A DNA stretch of 64,000 bases from NCBI GenBank assembly GCA_963757945.1, contig CAVWTN010000001.1:682001-746000 (forward strand), written 5' to 3'. The first letter of the stretch is position 1; every line of letters begins with the position of its first letter. Of this stretch, positions 43,272-51,853 are shown piece after piece. Made by a program: the position numbers and the translations under genes. Below the pieces are notes generated by a model. That model was not told the origin of the DNA and ran no database searches. It worked only from the letters and a program-made list of their open reading frames with translations. This DNA is from CAVWTN01 sp963757945 (GTDB lineage Bacteria > Vulcanimicrobiota > Vulcanimicrobiia > Vulcanimicrobiales > Vulcanimicrobiaceae).

Positions 43272-44036
43272 TTATACTCCTGAAGGGGCCGGTTCGGGTT
43301 CTTCGACCGCGGGCGAATCGGCGTATGCGTCGTCATAGCCGCTTTCGACTTCCGTGCGACCCTCGATGATCGCATCGGCGATCTTCGAGACCATCAGTTT
43401 GACGGCGCGGATCGCGTCGTCGTTGCCGGGCACGAGATAGTCGATCTCGTCGGGATCGCAGTTCGTGTCGACCACCGCGATGATCGGGATCTTGAGCTTG
43501 CGCGCTTCCAGGACCGCGATGCGCTCCTTCTTCGGATCCACGATGAAGACGGCATCCGGCAGGCGGTGCATGTCCTTGATCCCGCCCAGGAACTTCTCGA
43601 GCTTCTCCAGCTCGTCGGTCAGGCGCCCGACCTCTTTCTTGGGGAGGCGGTCGAAATCGCCTTGGACGCGCATTCCCTCGAGCTCGCGCAGGCGCGAGAT
43701 CCGCTTCTGGATCGTCGCGAAATTGGTCAACGTTCCGCCGAGCCAGCGCTGGTTGACGAAGAACGTCCCGGCGCGCTCGGCCTCATCCTTGACGGCATCC
43801 TGGGCCTGCTTTTTGGTCCCGACGAACAGGATCACTTTGCCTTCGGACGCCATCTTGCGGACGGCGGCGTAGACTTCGCGCAGCTTGATGACCGTCTTCT
43901 GGAGGTCGATGATGTAGATGCCGTTGCGCTCCTGGAAGATGTACGGTTTCATCTTCGGGTTCCAACGGCGGGTCTGGTGGCCGAAATGGACGCCCGCTTC
44001 GAGCAGCGCCTTCATCGAAATGACGGAGGTGGACAT
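43272..44036 (-). CDS. rpsB: 30S ribosomal protein S2
   Basis: A 254-residue S2: MKALLEAGVHFGHQTRRWNP, KPYIFQERNGIYIIDLQKTV, VNQRWLGGTLTNFATIQKRI, PIIAVVDTNCDPDEIDYLVP. The C-terminal 25 residues are acidic and Pro-rich (PAVEEPEPAPSGV). The leader has a promoter (44140-44145) and a hairpin (44101-44121). First gene of the rpsB-tsf-pyrH-frr operon. Confidence 0.97.
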   Translation of the reverse strand: MSTSVISMKALLEAGVHFGHQTRRWNPKMKPYIFQERNGIYIIDLQKTVIKLREVYAAVRKMASEGKVILFVGTKKQAQDAVKDEAERAGTFFVNQRWLGGTLTNFATIQKRISRLRELEGMRVQGDFDRLPKKEVGRLTDELEKLEKFLGGIKDMHRLPDAVFIVDPKKERIAVLEARKLKIPIIAVVDTNCDPDEIDYLVPGNDDAIRAVKLMVSKIADAIIEGRTEVESGYDDAYADSPAVEEPEPAPSGV

Positions 44037-44100
44037 GGGGGAGCCTTTCTGGTTTCGCCCGGACCTGCATCCTTGCCGCCCGGACAGGCTGAAACCATAG

Positions 44101-44121
44101 CGCCCGGCATCCTGCCGGGCG
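44101..44121 (-). promoter_or_regulatory. Hairpin in the rpsB leader
   Basis: CGCCCGGCA, loop TCC, TGCCGGGCG: a perfect 9-bp stem about 65 nt upstream of ATG 44036 and within the predicted transcript. No T-run follows. In other bacteria the S2 leader is the site of autoregulation, so it may be a binding site for S2. Confidence 0.45.
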
Positions 44122-44139
44122 GAATAAACAACGCATGGG

Positions 44140-44145
44140 AGTATA
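44140..44145 (-). promoter_or_regulatory. -10 box of the rpsB promoter
   Basis: On the minus strand TATACT (44145-44140), about 100 nt before the rpsB start. The -35 region is GC-rich and unclear. Confidence 0.4.
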
Positions 44146-44208
44146 GCACGGCGGGCGCCGGTCGGCTACCCCGAACCCGCGGCCCGTGCCGGAGCGGCCC
44201 CGTCGAGG

Positions 44209-44475
44209 CTAGTCTGCGCGCCTGGTCCGCCGGGGTCTGGCGGCCGCGATCGATTCGGGCGAGACCGGCACGTCGCCCGAGGGCGGTGGAGCGGCTTGGG
44301 CGGCTGCCCGGTTCATCCGCTGGATCTCCTCGTACACCTCGGAACGGTGAACGGAGACATCGCGCGGAGCCTCGATACCGAGCTTGACCTGATCGCGTTC
44401 GACGGACACGACGATGATGCGCACATCGTCGCCAATCATGATCGACTGATTCAACTTGCGACTGAGTACGAGCAT
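44209..44475 (-). CDS. csrA: CsrA carbon storage/translational regulator
   Basis: An 88-residue CsrA: MLVLSRKLNQSIMIGDDVRI, VKLGIEAPRDVSVHRSEVYE. The RNA-binding residues L-S-R-K near the start and VHRSEVYEEI are conserved; a Pro/Ala-rich tail (about 30 aa) follows. GGAGGG is well placed upstream. It binds GGA motifs in mRNA leaders. Preceded by fliW, its protein antagonist. Confidence 0.95.
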   Translation of the reverse strand: MLVLSRKLNQSIMIGDDVRIIVVSVERDQVKLGIEAPRDVSVHRSEVYEEIQRMNRAAAQAAPPPSGDVPVSPESIAAARPRRTRRAD

Positions 44476-44509
44476 GTGCCCTCCATGGATGCTTTGAAGG
44501 GCCGCTTCG

Positions 44510-44941
44510 CTAGGGTGAGTGAGCCTCCTGTCGCAGGCCCGGGAATGGCGTGCGAACCGCGTAGCGGGAATCGTCCAGCATGACCTGGCGGCCCAGGCGC
44601 GTGGACCGGTTGATCACGACCGGGGCGTAGAGATTGACCGTCGGCCCCTGGGACGGGTCGGCCGGCGCGACGATGCAGTAAATGCTCACGTCGCCCGGAG
44701 ATTCGATCTCGAGCGTGGTCACCGCGTAGCGCGGGAGCACCGGCTCGTAATCGGGGAAATGGGACCATGGCTCGATGACGGGCAGCGCGATCGAGGGTTC
44801 CTCGAGGCTGCGCAGCCACGTTCCGGGCTTCGTATCCGGGATCCGGACGATCGCGAATTTCCGCAGCTGCCCAAAACCGGGCAGGCCCCACGGGAACGTG
44901 ATGGTCAGCGCTTCGGGGGTATTGGAAATCCACGTGCCCAT
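44510..44941 (-). CDS. fliW: FliW flagellar assembly factor / CsrA antagonist
   Basis: A 143-residue FliW: ITFPWGLPGFGQLRKFAIVR, CIVAPADPSQGPTVNLYAPV, VINRSTRLGRQVMLDDSRYA. It is known to bind CsrA and flagellin, coupling flagellin level to CsrA activity. The csrA gene follows after 34 bp. No flagellar structural gene occurs in this window. A sigma28-like promoter lies upstream at 44988-45016. Confidence 0.93.
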   Translation of the reverse strand: MGTWISNTPEALTITFPWGLPGFGQLRKFAIVRIPDTKPGTWLRSLEEPSIALPVIEPWSHFPDYEPVLPRYAVTTLEIESPGDVSIYCIVAPADPSQGPTVNLYAPVVINRSTRLGRQVMLDDSRYAVRTPFPGLRQEAHSP

Positions 44942-44987
44942 AAAAAAATTACCGATCCTCTATCGAGCGGATATACGTTCTACCGAC

Positions 44988-45016
44988 AATATCGGCTGAG
45001 GCCGCACAAAAGTTGA
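44988..45016 (-). promoter_or_regulatory. Sigma28-like promoter upstream of fliW
   Basis: Minus strand TCAACTTT (45016-45009), 12-nt gap, GCCGATAT (44996-44989), against the flagellar sigma28 consensus TAAAGTTT-N11-GCCGATAA. 7 of 8 match in the -10 part and 6 of 8 in the -35 part, with spacing one longer. The site ends about 50 bp before ATG 44941. Confidence 0.4.
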
Positions 45017-45087
45017 CCTCCGCTCGTCGCCTTTCGCCTGCGCCAAGCTCAGATCACGGCACGGCTTGTCCCCAGCCGAGCGAAGGG

Positions 45088-46857
45088 TCAGACCGCGAAT
45101 TGGGCGGCGTAGAGCTCGGCATACGAGCCGCCGCGTTGGAGCAACTCGTCGTGCGTGCCCATCTCTCGGACGCGCCCGCCTTCGATGTACAGGATCTTCG
45201 TGGCGCGCCGGATCGTCGAGAGCCGGTGCGCGATGATCAAGGTCGTGCGGCCGGCAAGCAGCCGATCGAGCGCCGCTTCGATCAGACGCTCCGAGTGGCT
45301 GTCGAGCGCGCTCGTCGCCTCGTCGAGGATCAAGATCCGCGGGTCGCGCAGGACCGCGCGCGCGATCGAGATCCGCTGGCGCTGGCCGCCGGAGAGGCGG
45401 GCGCCGCGCTCGCCGACGCGCGTCTGGTAGCCCTGCGGCAGATCGAGGATGAACTCTTCGGCGTTCGCTTCGCGCGCCGCCGATTCGATCTCGGCGCGCG
45501 TCGCATCGAGCCGGCCGTAGCGAATGTTCTCTTCGATCGTCCCCGAGAACAGCAACGCTTCCTGCGGCACGATGGCGATCGCCGCCCGCAGCGCCGTCAG
45601 ACGAAGATCCTGCAGGTCGATGCCGTCGAGCGTGATCCGGCCTTCCTGCGGCACGTAAAAGCGCGGCACGAGATTGACGATCGTCGTCTTGCCGGCGCCA
45701 GAGGGGCCGACGAACGCGACGACGTCGCCCGCCGCGATCTCCGCGTTGAAATGCTGCAGCACGGAGCCGGTCGTGCCGGGATACGAGAAGCCGACGTCCT
45801 CGAAACGCAACGCCCCCGCGATGCGCTCCGGCTCGATCGGCTGCGCGGCGGTGTCGGCTTCGATCGGCGAATCCAGCACTTCGAAGACGCGCGACGCGCC
45901 GACGAGCCCCTTCGAGAGATCGCCGACGTAGGTCGCGAACCGGTTGATCGGGTTGGTCGCGATCACGACCGCGCCGAAAAACATCAGCACTTGGCCTGAG
46001 TTCATGCGGCCGACGGCGACCTCGCGCGCGGCCACGACGAGGATCGCGAGCAAGCCGATCGTGATGATCATGCCGACGACGGGCGTCTGCGTCTTGCCCA
46101 GCTGCGTGAGCTTCATGTACGCGCCGAAGAAGTTCTCGTTCGCGTCGCGGAAGCGCGCGACTTCGAAATCCTCGCGTCCGAACGCCTTGACGACCCGTTC
46201 GCCCTGCACGACTTCCGAGAGGTTCGCGGCGACGTCGGCGATCCGGTCCTGCGCGCGCACGGTCCCGCTACCGATCAGGCGCGTGAACATCGCGACCGCG
46301 TAGTTGACGAACGGCGCGACCGCGAGAATGAACAGCGTCAGCAGCCAATCCGTGCGGAACATCTGCACGAGCGCCGCGACGAACGTGACCACCGTCTGAA
46401 AGAGTTGTGGCAGCGAGATGCTCACGGCGTCGGTCATCAGCGCGAGATCGTTCGTGAAGCGCGTGAGGAACTCGCCGGGCCGCCACTTGTCGAAGTGCGG
46501 GAGCGGCATGCGCAGGACGCGCTCAAACATGCGCGCTCGGAAGGTCGCGATCAAGCGCTGGCCGCTCCATGCGGTCAGGTATTCTTGGCCGTACTGCGCC
46601 GCGTAGGAGATCGCCGTCGCGGCGAACAGCGCCGCGACGATCTCGTAGAGCAGCATCATGTCGAGGCCGGGGCGCGTCGCATTCGGGAAGACGCGATCGG
46701 CCAGCATTTGCGCCGCGAACGGATAGGCCAGCGGCCCAAGCCCCGCGATCACCCCGAGGAACATCGAGGCCAGCAGTTTCGGATAGAACGGCTTCGCTTC
46801 GCGCAGAAGCCGCGCGACGATCTCGCGCCGGCGCGCCGGGGGAAGCGATTGGCTCAT
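45088..46857 (-). CDS. MsbA-like ABC exporter (fused membrane and ATPase domains)
   Basis: A 589-residue half transporter: six helices (about residues 25-310), then the ATPase with Walker A AFVGPSGAGKTTIVNLVPRF, signature GERGARLSGGQRQRISIARA and Walker B ILILDEATSALDSHSE. The membrane part resembles MsbA/lipid A exporters (HFDKWRPGEFLTRFTNDLAL). It would work as a homodimer. Start ATG 46857; the longer frame is antisense to other genes. No neighbour tells the substrate. Confidence 0.9.
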   Translation of the reverse strand: MSQSLPPARRREIVARLLREAKPFYPKLLASMFLGVIAGLGPLAYPFAAQMLADRVFPNATRPGLDMMLLYEIVAALFAATAISYAAQYGQEYLTAWSGQRLIATFRARMFERVLRMPLPHFDKWRPGEFLTRFTNDLALMTDAVSISLPQLFQTVVTFVAALVQMFRTDWLLTLFILAVAPFVNYAVAMFTRLIGSGTVRAQDRIADVAANLSEVVQGERVVKAFGREDFEVARFRDANENFFGAYMKLTQLGKTQTPVVGMIITIGLLAILVVAAREVAVGRMNSGQVLMFFGAVVIATNPINRFATYVGDLSKGLVGASRVFEVLDSPIEADTAAQPIEPERIAGALRFEDVGFSYPGTTGSVLQHFNAEIAAGDVVAFVGPSGAGKTTIVNLVPRFYVPQEGRITLDGIDLQDLRLTALRAAIAIVPQEALLFSGTIEENIRYGRLDATRAEIESAAREANAEEFILDLPQGYQTRVGERGARLSGGQRQRISIARAVLRDPRILILDEATSALDSHSERLIEAALDRLLAGRTTLIIAHRLSTIRRATKILYIEGGRVREMGTHDELLQRGGSYAELYAAQFAV

Positions 46858-46941
46858 CGAAAAGCCTCGCGCTCGCGCGAAACCTTCCGGATACCGCCCT
46901 GGTAGATCGTCACGACACCCGTTTTCGACGGAGGCTGGTCG

Positions 46942-47535
46942 ATGGACTGTTATTTTCACGCGAACGTGCCCTCGGTTGCGCGCTGCGCTGGCTGCGCGCA
47001 ACCGATCTGCGCGACCTGTCGCGACGAGGCCGCCAACTGCCCGAGCTGCCGGCTCGCTGCCCGGATCGACGCGGCGGCCGCGGCGCGCGGCGAGTTGCCG
47101 GGCGACGTCGGCCGGCGCCGCGGCGCGCAGCCCCCGCCCTACGCCGAACCGGAACCGGCCCCGCGGGCGGCGACGCTCGTCGCGGTCGGCTCGCCCGAGA
47201 CCCGGGCGCTCGTCGGGCTCGGCTATCCGCTCTGGCCGCTCGCCGCGCTCGCGCTGCTCGACCCGAAACGCTCGCCGTACGTGCGCCGTCAGGCGCTGCA
47301 GGCGCTCGGGCTCAACTTCGGCCTCTTCGCGCTCTGGCTGGTCCTCTCCGGAATCGCGCAGATCCCGTTCTTGGGCATCTCCGCGATCCCGATCCTCGCC
47401 GTTCTCGCGCCCGTCTGGCTCGTCGCCAGCGTGGCCTACGGGATCAAGGTCTGGAACGGCGACGAGGTTCGGGTCCCGCTCGTCAGCGACTGGCTCGACG
47501 AGCACGCTCCGGACGATCGGACCCGAACAGCCTAG
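46942..47535 (+). CDS. B-box zinc finger protein with DUF4870-like membrane part
   Basis: A 197-residue protein beginning MDCYFHANVPSVARCAGCAQ and continuing PICATCRDEAANCPSC, a Cys/His set like bacterial B-box zinc ribbons. The middle is Pro/Ala-rich. The C-terminal half has three hydrophobic segments (VGLGYPLWPLAALALLDPKR, QALGLNFGLFALWLVLSG, ILAVLAPVWLVASVAYGIKV), the DUF4870/Tic20-like pattern. ATG 46942 is used. It converges on the photolyase with a 53-bp overlap. Function unknown. Confidence 0.75.
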   Translation: MDCYFHANVPSVARCAGCAQPICATCRDEAANCPSCRLAARIDAAAAARGELPGDVGRRRGAQPPPYAEPEPAPRAATLVAVGSPETRALVGLGYPLWPLAALALLDPKRSPYVRRQALQALGLNFGLFALWLVLSGIAQIPFLGISAIPILAVLAPVWLVASVAYGIKVWNGDEVRVPLVSDWLDEHAPDDRTRTA

Positions 47536-49018
47536 GCCCACCCCCGGGGAGCCGCCGCGCCTGGGCGTAGCGCTCCAGGAACGCCGCCGCCGCCGCTTCG
47601 TGATCGAGGATCGGCGCAGGATACCCGCTCGCGCCGAAGAGCGGGAGCGCCAGTTGCGCGCGCGCGGCCGCCGAGCCCGGGTCCAGGACGTCCGCGTCGG
47701 GCACGCCCGACAGCTCCGGGAGCCAGCGCCGGACGTAGGCGCCTTGCGGGTCGTACAGTTTCGCCTGTTTGAGCGGGTGGTAGATGCGCGGATGCTGCGC
47801 CAGATCGGCACCGACCCCCGCGACCCATTGCCAGTTTCCGGTCGCAAGCGCGGGGTCGTCCTCGATCAGCAGGCGGTCCCAAGCCGCCCGGCCGACGCGC
47901 CAATCGACGCCCAGATCGAAGCACAGAAAGGACGCGGCGACGAGCCGGACGCGCGGATGCATCCAGCCGGTCGCGGCGAGTTGGCGCATCCCGGCGTCGA
48001 CGAGCGGGAAGCCCGTCCGCCCGGCCAGCCACGCCTCGAGCTGCGGGTGGCCCGGGGCGAAGCGGAAGCCGCGCATGTGCTCCTGGAGCGGCTCGTCCGG
48101 GGCGTTCTCGAAATACCAGGCGAGCTGGAAAAAGAAGTCGCGTTGCGCGAGCGAGCGCACGAGCTTCGCGAGCGAACGGCGCTCCTCGGCCAGCAGGTAG
48201 GGATCCCGCGCGCGCCGCTCGATCAGCGCCAGCGCCCTGCGCGGCGAGATCGTGCCGAACGAGAGCGGCGCCGCCAGGCACGAGGTCGGCGGGCCGGCCG
48301 GGACGTGCCTGGCGGTCGGGTATTGCAGCGCCGGCCCGGCGAGATACCGTTCGAACGCCGTCAGGGCCGCGCCGCCAAGTGCTGGGAGCGAGCTAGCCTC
48401 GTCACGTTCGTCGAGTTCGCGTGCCGAAGGGAGCGGTTCGCTCGCCAGCTCGTGCGCGGCGAAGCGCGGCTCGACGGCGCTCGGGATCCGCGCCGCGCCG
48501 AGCCACGCGGCGACGTACGGCGCGAGCGCGCGATAGCCCGAGCCGCCCCCGTCCGCGCGCGCGGCTGCCGTTTCCTCGGGTGAGACGGCCGGCGCGTCGT
48601 GAACCGCCAGCGCCCGAACGCCGCTCTCCTCGAGCGCGGCCTGCAAGCGGCGCCCTTCTTCGCGCGTCGCGGAATCGTAGGCCGCCGACCAGGCGACGGT
48701 CTCGACGCGCGCTTCCCTGGCCAAGCGCTTCGCCGTCGAGACCAGCGGCCCGCGCCGCACCACGAGCGTCGAGCCCCGGGCGCGCAACTCCCGCGCCAGC
48801 TCTTCGACGGCCGCGCGGAAATAGGCGGCCCGGCGCGGAGAACGCGCGAGCCTGCCCTGCGTCGAGGGGTCCAGGATCAGCGCCGGGACGATCGCGCCCG
48901 AACGCGCCGCGGCGGCCAGGCCCGCGTGATCGTCGAGCCGCAAGTCCCGCGAGAACAGGTAGAGCGCTCTGCGCCCGGCCTCAGAGCGAGCTGATGAAGG
49001 CGGTGACGTCGGAGACAT
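47483..49018 (-). CDS. phr: Deoxyribodipyrimidine photolyase
   Basis: A 511-residue class I photolyase: N-terminal alpha/beta domain ALYLFSRDLRLDDHAGLAAA, and C-terminal FAD domain with TGFPLVDAGMRQLAATGWMH, LIEDDPALATGNWQWVAGVG and QHPRIYHPLKQAKLYDPQGA. The Trp-bearing and FAD-binding motifs are complete. It repairs UV dimers with blue light. The start overlaps the cytochrome c stop by 38 bp. Confidence 0.93.
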   Translation of the reverse strand: MSPTSPPSSARSEAGRRALYLFSRDLRLDDHAGLAAAARSGAIVPALILDPSTQGRLARSPRRAAYFRAAVEELARELRARGSTLVVRRGPLVSTAKRLAREARVETVAWSAAYDSATREEGRRLQAALEESGVRALAVHDAPAVSPEETAAARADGGGSGYRALAPYVAAWLGAARIPSAVEPRFAAHELASEPLPSARELDERDEASSLPALGGAALTAFERYLAGPALQYPTARHVPAGPPTSCLAAPLSFGTISPRRALALIERRARDPYLLAEERRSLAKLVRSLAQRDFFFQLAWYFENAPDEPLQEHMRGFRFAPGHPQLEAWLAGRTGFPLVDAGMRQLAATGWMHPRVRLVAASFLCFDLGVDWRVGRAAWDRLLIEDDPALATGNWQWVAGVGADLAQHPRIYHPLKQAKLYDPQGAYVRRWLPELSGVPDADVLDPGSAAARAQLALPLFGASGYPAPILDHEAAAAAFLERYAQARRLPGGGPRLFGSDRPERARRASR

Positions 49019-49382
49019 CCGCTTCGCTCAGCGGCGCCGGATACAACTTGGGCATCGGGGGGACCGGGTTCCTGATCCAGGCGTCCACTTGGGCCGGGTT
49101 CTTGCGCGTGCGCTCGTGCCGCAGGCTCGGCCCGACGCCGCCCTCGACGCCGGTGGCGCCGTGGCAGGCGGCGCAATTCTGCGCGTAGATCGCCTTGCCG
49201 CGGCCCGCGTCCGCGACGGCTTGTGCCCCGGGGGCCGCCTTCAGCCCGGTCGATCCGCTATCGGTGATCGGCCCGGAGACCCGCTCGGGGGCATGCGCGG
49301 CCTGCGTGCCTTTCGTGCATCCCGAGGCGCAGAACGCGATCGTCGCACCCACCGCCAGCACGATTCCGAACCGTCGCAACAC
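48981..49382 (-). CDS. Cytochrome c lipoprotein
   Basis: A 133-residue protein: signal with lipobox-like Cys 22 (GIVLAVGATIAFCASGC) and one haem site CAACH (Cys 70, Cys 73, His 74) in IYAQNCAACHGATGVEGGVG. The axial Met is in VPPMPKLYPAPLSEADVSDV. Probably a membrane-tethered electron carrier. Overlaps the photolyase start. Confidence 0.88.
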   Translation of the reverse strand: MLRRFGIVLAVGATIAFCASGCTKGTQAAHAPERVSGPITDSGSTGLKAAPGAQAVADAGRGKAIYAQNCAACHGATGVEGGVGPSLRHERTRKNPAQVDAWIRNPVPPMPKLYPAPLSEADVSDVTAFISSL

Positions 49383-49458
49383 GCAGCACCCTCACCAATT
49401 CTCGGAGTGCGTTCAGTTCCGCAGCGGGAGTCCGCGTCCCGCTTGCAAATTCGTGCGC

Positions 49459-49989
49459 ATGCCGCCGCGAACGCGTCCTTCGCTCGAAGAGAGATCGGAC
49501 CTCACGAATCGCGCCGTGAGGTTGCTGGTGTGGGCCGAGCGATTCGTCTTCTTCTGCATCGGGGCGCTGCTGTTCTTGGCGGCGATCGTCTTGCTCTTCC
49601 GCAGCACCGAGAGTCTGTGGGGACTGATGATCCATCCGCGCGACGATGCGATCCGCTACGGCTCCGCGTTTCTCGACATCATCCTGCTCGTCTTGATGGT
49701 CGTCGAGCTCGCGTACACCGTCGTGCTCTCGCTGCGCGGCGCCGTCTTGCTCGCGGAGCCGTTCTTGATCGTGGGATTGATTGCCGTCATCAGGCGGATG
49801 CTCGTCATCACCGTCGGCGGCGTCGATACCGCGAGCACGGCGCCGCGCGGTTCGGTGATCTCGCAGAGCGCCGCGGAGCTCGCGATCCTGACGGGCGTCG
49901 TGGTCGTGTTCGTCGGCTCGATCGTGCTGCTGCGCGCGCGCCCGGAGCCGCGCAGTTCCGCGCGGGTCATCGAGCAGCTCAGCGAATAG
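49459..49989 (+). CDS. PsiE-like phosphate-starvation-inducible membrane protein
   Basis: A 176-residue membrane protein with four helices: AERFVFFCIGALLFLAAIVL, FLDIILLVLMVVELAYTVVL, FLIVGLIAVIRRMLVITVGG and AELAILTGVVVVFVGSIVLL. The pattern fits the PsiE family. ATG 49459 is chosen (GTG 49453 is close by). Function not known; a PHO-type regulator (phoU) is elsewhere in this window. Confidence 0.75.
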   Translation: MPPRTRPSLEERSDLTNRAVRLLVWAERFVFFCIGALLFLAAIVLLFRSTESLWGLMIHPRDDAIRYGSAFLDIILLVLMVVELAYTVVLSLRGAVLLAEPFLIVGLIAVIRRMLVITVGGVDTASTAPRGSVISQSAAELAILTGVVVVFVGSIVLLRARPEPRSSARVIEQLSE

Positions 49990-50007
49990 GGCGCGCGGAC
50001 GCCGCGC

Positions 50008-51033
50008 TCAGCCGCCGATCTCGGAGAACGCGCGCATGCGGCTGGAGGTCTCGCCCAACTGCAGGTGGTGCCGTTCCGGCTTGATCAGCATCGCCAGAGC
50101 GAGCAGCGCGGCGAGTTCGCCGCGCGTCGCGCCCGCCCGCAGCGGCCCGCGCAGGTCGAGCGCTCCGTCGCCGAACAGACACAGCCGCAGCTTGCCGTCG
50201 GCGGTCAGCCGCACGCGGTTGCAGGTCGCGCAATACTCGTGCGAGAGCGGGCTGATCACGCCGAGCGAGCCGGGCGCGCCCGGGTAGGCGTAATACCGCG
50301 CCGGACCGTTGCCGCCCGGCCCCGCGACGGGCTCGAGCGTGCCGTACGCGCGCGCTCGTGCGAGAATCTCATCCGAACCGACGTACGCATCGCGTTGCAG
50401 CGAGACGTTCTCCGTCACCGGCATCAGCTCGATGAAGCGGACGTGAATCGCGCGCTCGCGCGTCAGCGCCGCGAACGCGCCAATCTCGTCGTCGTTGCTC
50501 CCGCGCATCACCACGCAATTCAGCTTGATCGGGCCTAGGCCCGCGGCGAGCGCCGCGTCGATTCCGGCCAGCACGCGATCGAGCCCCGGCCGCCGGGCGA
50601 TCGCGCTGAAGCGATCTTCACGCAGCGTATCGAGCGAGACGTTCACGCGGCGCAGCCCGGCCCGGGCGAGCGCCGCCGCCGACTCCGCCAGCAGCAAGCC
50701 GTTCGTCGAAAGCGAGAGGTCCGTGATGCCGCCGATCGCGGCGAGCCGGCCTGCGAGCGCGGCGAGATCGCGCCGCAGCAGCGGTTCTCCGCCCGTCAAG
50801 CGCACGCTGCGCAGCCCCATGGTCGCCGCCGCTTCGACGACGCGCGCGATCTCTTCGTACGTGAGGATCTCCGCCTTCGGCACCCAAGGGAGCCCGGCTT
50901 CCGGCATGCAGTAGACGCAGCGCAAATTGCACCGGTCCGTCACGGAAATGCGCAGATACGTGATCCGCCGATTGAACTGATCGGTCAGCGGCGCCGCGAA
51001 TCCGCCGAGCAGGTCGATCTCTTGGAGCGCCAT
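50008..51033 (-). CDS. moaA: GTP 3',8-cyclase (molybdopterin synthesis)
   Basis: A 341-residue radical SAM enzyme: SVTDRCNLRCVYCMPEAGLP (first [4Fe-4S]), RLTGGEPLLRRDLAALAGRL, and the second cluster site YCATCNRVRLTADGKLRLCL. It ends in Gly-Gly, as required for MoaA activity. ATG 51033 is preferred over 51072. It starts molybdopterin synthesis; moaD, moaE and moeB are 7 kb upstream in the same orientation. Confidence 0.94.
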   Translation of the reverse strand: MALQEIDLLGGFAAPLTDQFNRRITYLRISVTDRCNLRCVYCMPEAGLPWVPKAEILTYEEIARVVEAAATMGLRSVRLTGGEPLLRRDLAALAGRLAAIGGITDLSLSTNGLLLAESAAALARAGLRRVNVSLDTLREDRFSAIARRPGLDRVLAGIDAALAAGLGPIKLNCVVMRGSNDDEIGAFAALTRERAIHVRFIELMPVTENVSLQRDAYVGSDEILARARAYGTLEPVAGPGGNGPARYYAYPGAPGSLGVISPLSHEYCATCNRVRLTADGKLRLCLFGDGALDLRGPLRAGATRGELAALLALAMLIKPERHHLQLGETSSRMRAFSEIGG

Positions 51034-51112
51034 TGCCGCATTAGAAGCCGGGGCCGCGGCGCCCGTTCCCATGCCGCCGCCGCTTCCGCGGCAGCGGTTA
51101 CCGCGCCCGCGT

Positions 51113-51853
51113 CTATTTCGGGGGGTCGAAGACGCTCGCGGCGATCGGCACGTTCAGTTCGTAGCCGTCGATCTTCGAGGTCACGTCGGCCTTGTACGAC
51201 GGCAGGTTCACGCGGCCGACTTGCTCGCTCACGAGTTGAAAGCCGGAGCGCTCCACGAACGTCTGGTCGAACGCGACGTCGCCGCCGTCTTCGTACGTCC
51301 ACGTGTAACCCTTGATCGTCGCCGTCGCCTCGTCGACGCGCACGTCGAGGTGCAGGATGCGGCCATGCTTTTTCGGCACGAGGCGGAACGTCGTGACGCC
51401 GCCCCCGCTGCCCAAGCTCGACATCACGAAGACGTTCGGCCATTCGGACGGCGCTTCGATGCGCGGGTAGACCTTCTGAAACTCCTTCGCGAGCGCCGGG
51501 ACCGTATCGAACACGACCGCTTGCTGATCCGGCCGGCGATAGTAGGCCGTCCCGCTCAACGTCGTCGAGATCGGCAGCAGCGAGCGCAGCACGGCCGTGA
51601 CGGTCACTTTCGCCTTATATGTCCGCAGCTGCGCGTTGAGCTGCGTCATGCGCGCGTAGAGCTCCGCCGCGGCAGGCGGCAGCTCGCCGCCCGTTGCGCT
51701 CGCGATCGGCGAGGCCGGCGCGCCGGGGGTTTGCGCGCCCGCGGGCGCGCCCGCGACGGCGAGCGCGACGGCCGCGGCGAGCGCGCTGCGTGCGAGACCG
51801 GCGGCGAAGCGAATCTTCAGAATGGAACCCTCCCGCCGTTCAACGCCCGGCAC
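51113..51853 (-). CDS. LolA-like secreted protein
   Basis: About 230 mature residues with signal LKIRFAAGLARSALAAAVAL ending AGAQT. The fold pattern (LYARMTQLNAQLRTYKAKVT, then VFDTVPALAKEFQKVYPR, RLVPKKHGRILHLDVRVDEA) resembles the LolA/LppX beta-barrel superfamily used to carry lipids or lipoproteins. Start is uncertain: the in-frame GTG at 51853 lies inside queG, but GGGAGG (51826-51831) is placed for a non-standard ATT (51823) or CTG (51820) start that would begin the signal peptide. Confidence 0.65.
   Translation of the reverse strand: MPGVERREGSILKIRFAAGLARSALAAAVALAVAGAPAGAQTPGAPASPIASATGGELPPAAAELYARMTQLNAQLRTYKAKVTVTAVLRSLLPISTTLSGTAYYRRPDQQAVVFDTVPALAKEFQKVYPRIEAPSEWPNVFVMSSLGSGGGVTTFRLVPKKHGRILHLDVRVDEATATIKGYTWTYEDGGDVAFDQTFVERSGFQLVSEQVGRVNLPSYKADVTSKIDGYELNVPIAASVFDPPK

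Noticed and set aside
45088..47847. A 919-codon frame for the ABC exporter
   Set aside because: The part beyond 46857 is antisense to the zinc-finger gene and has no transporter similarity; the family start is ATG 46857.
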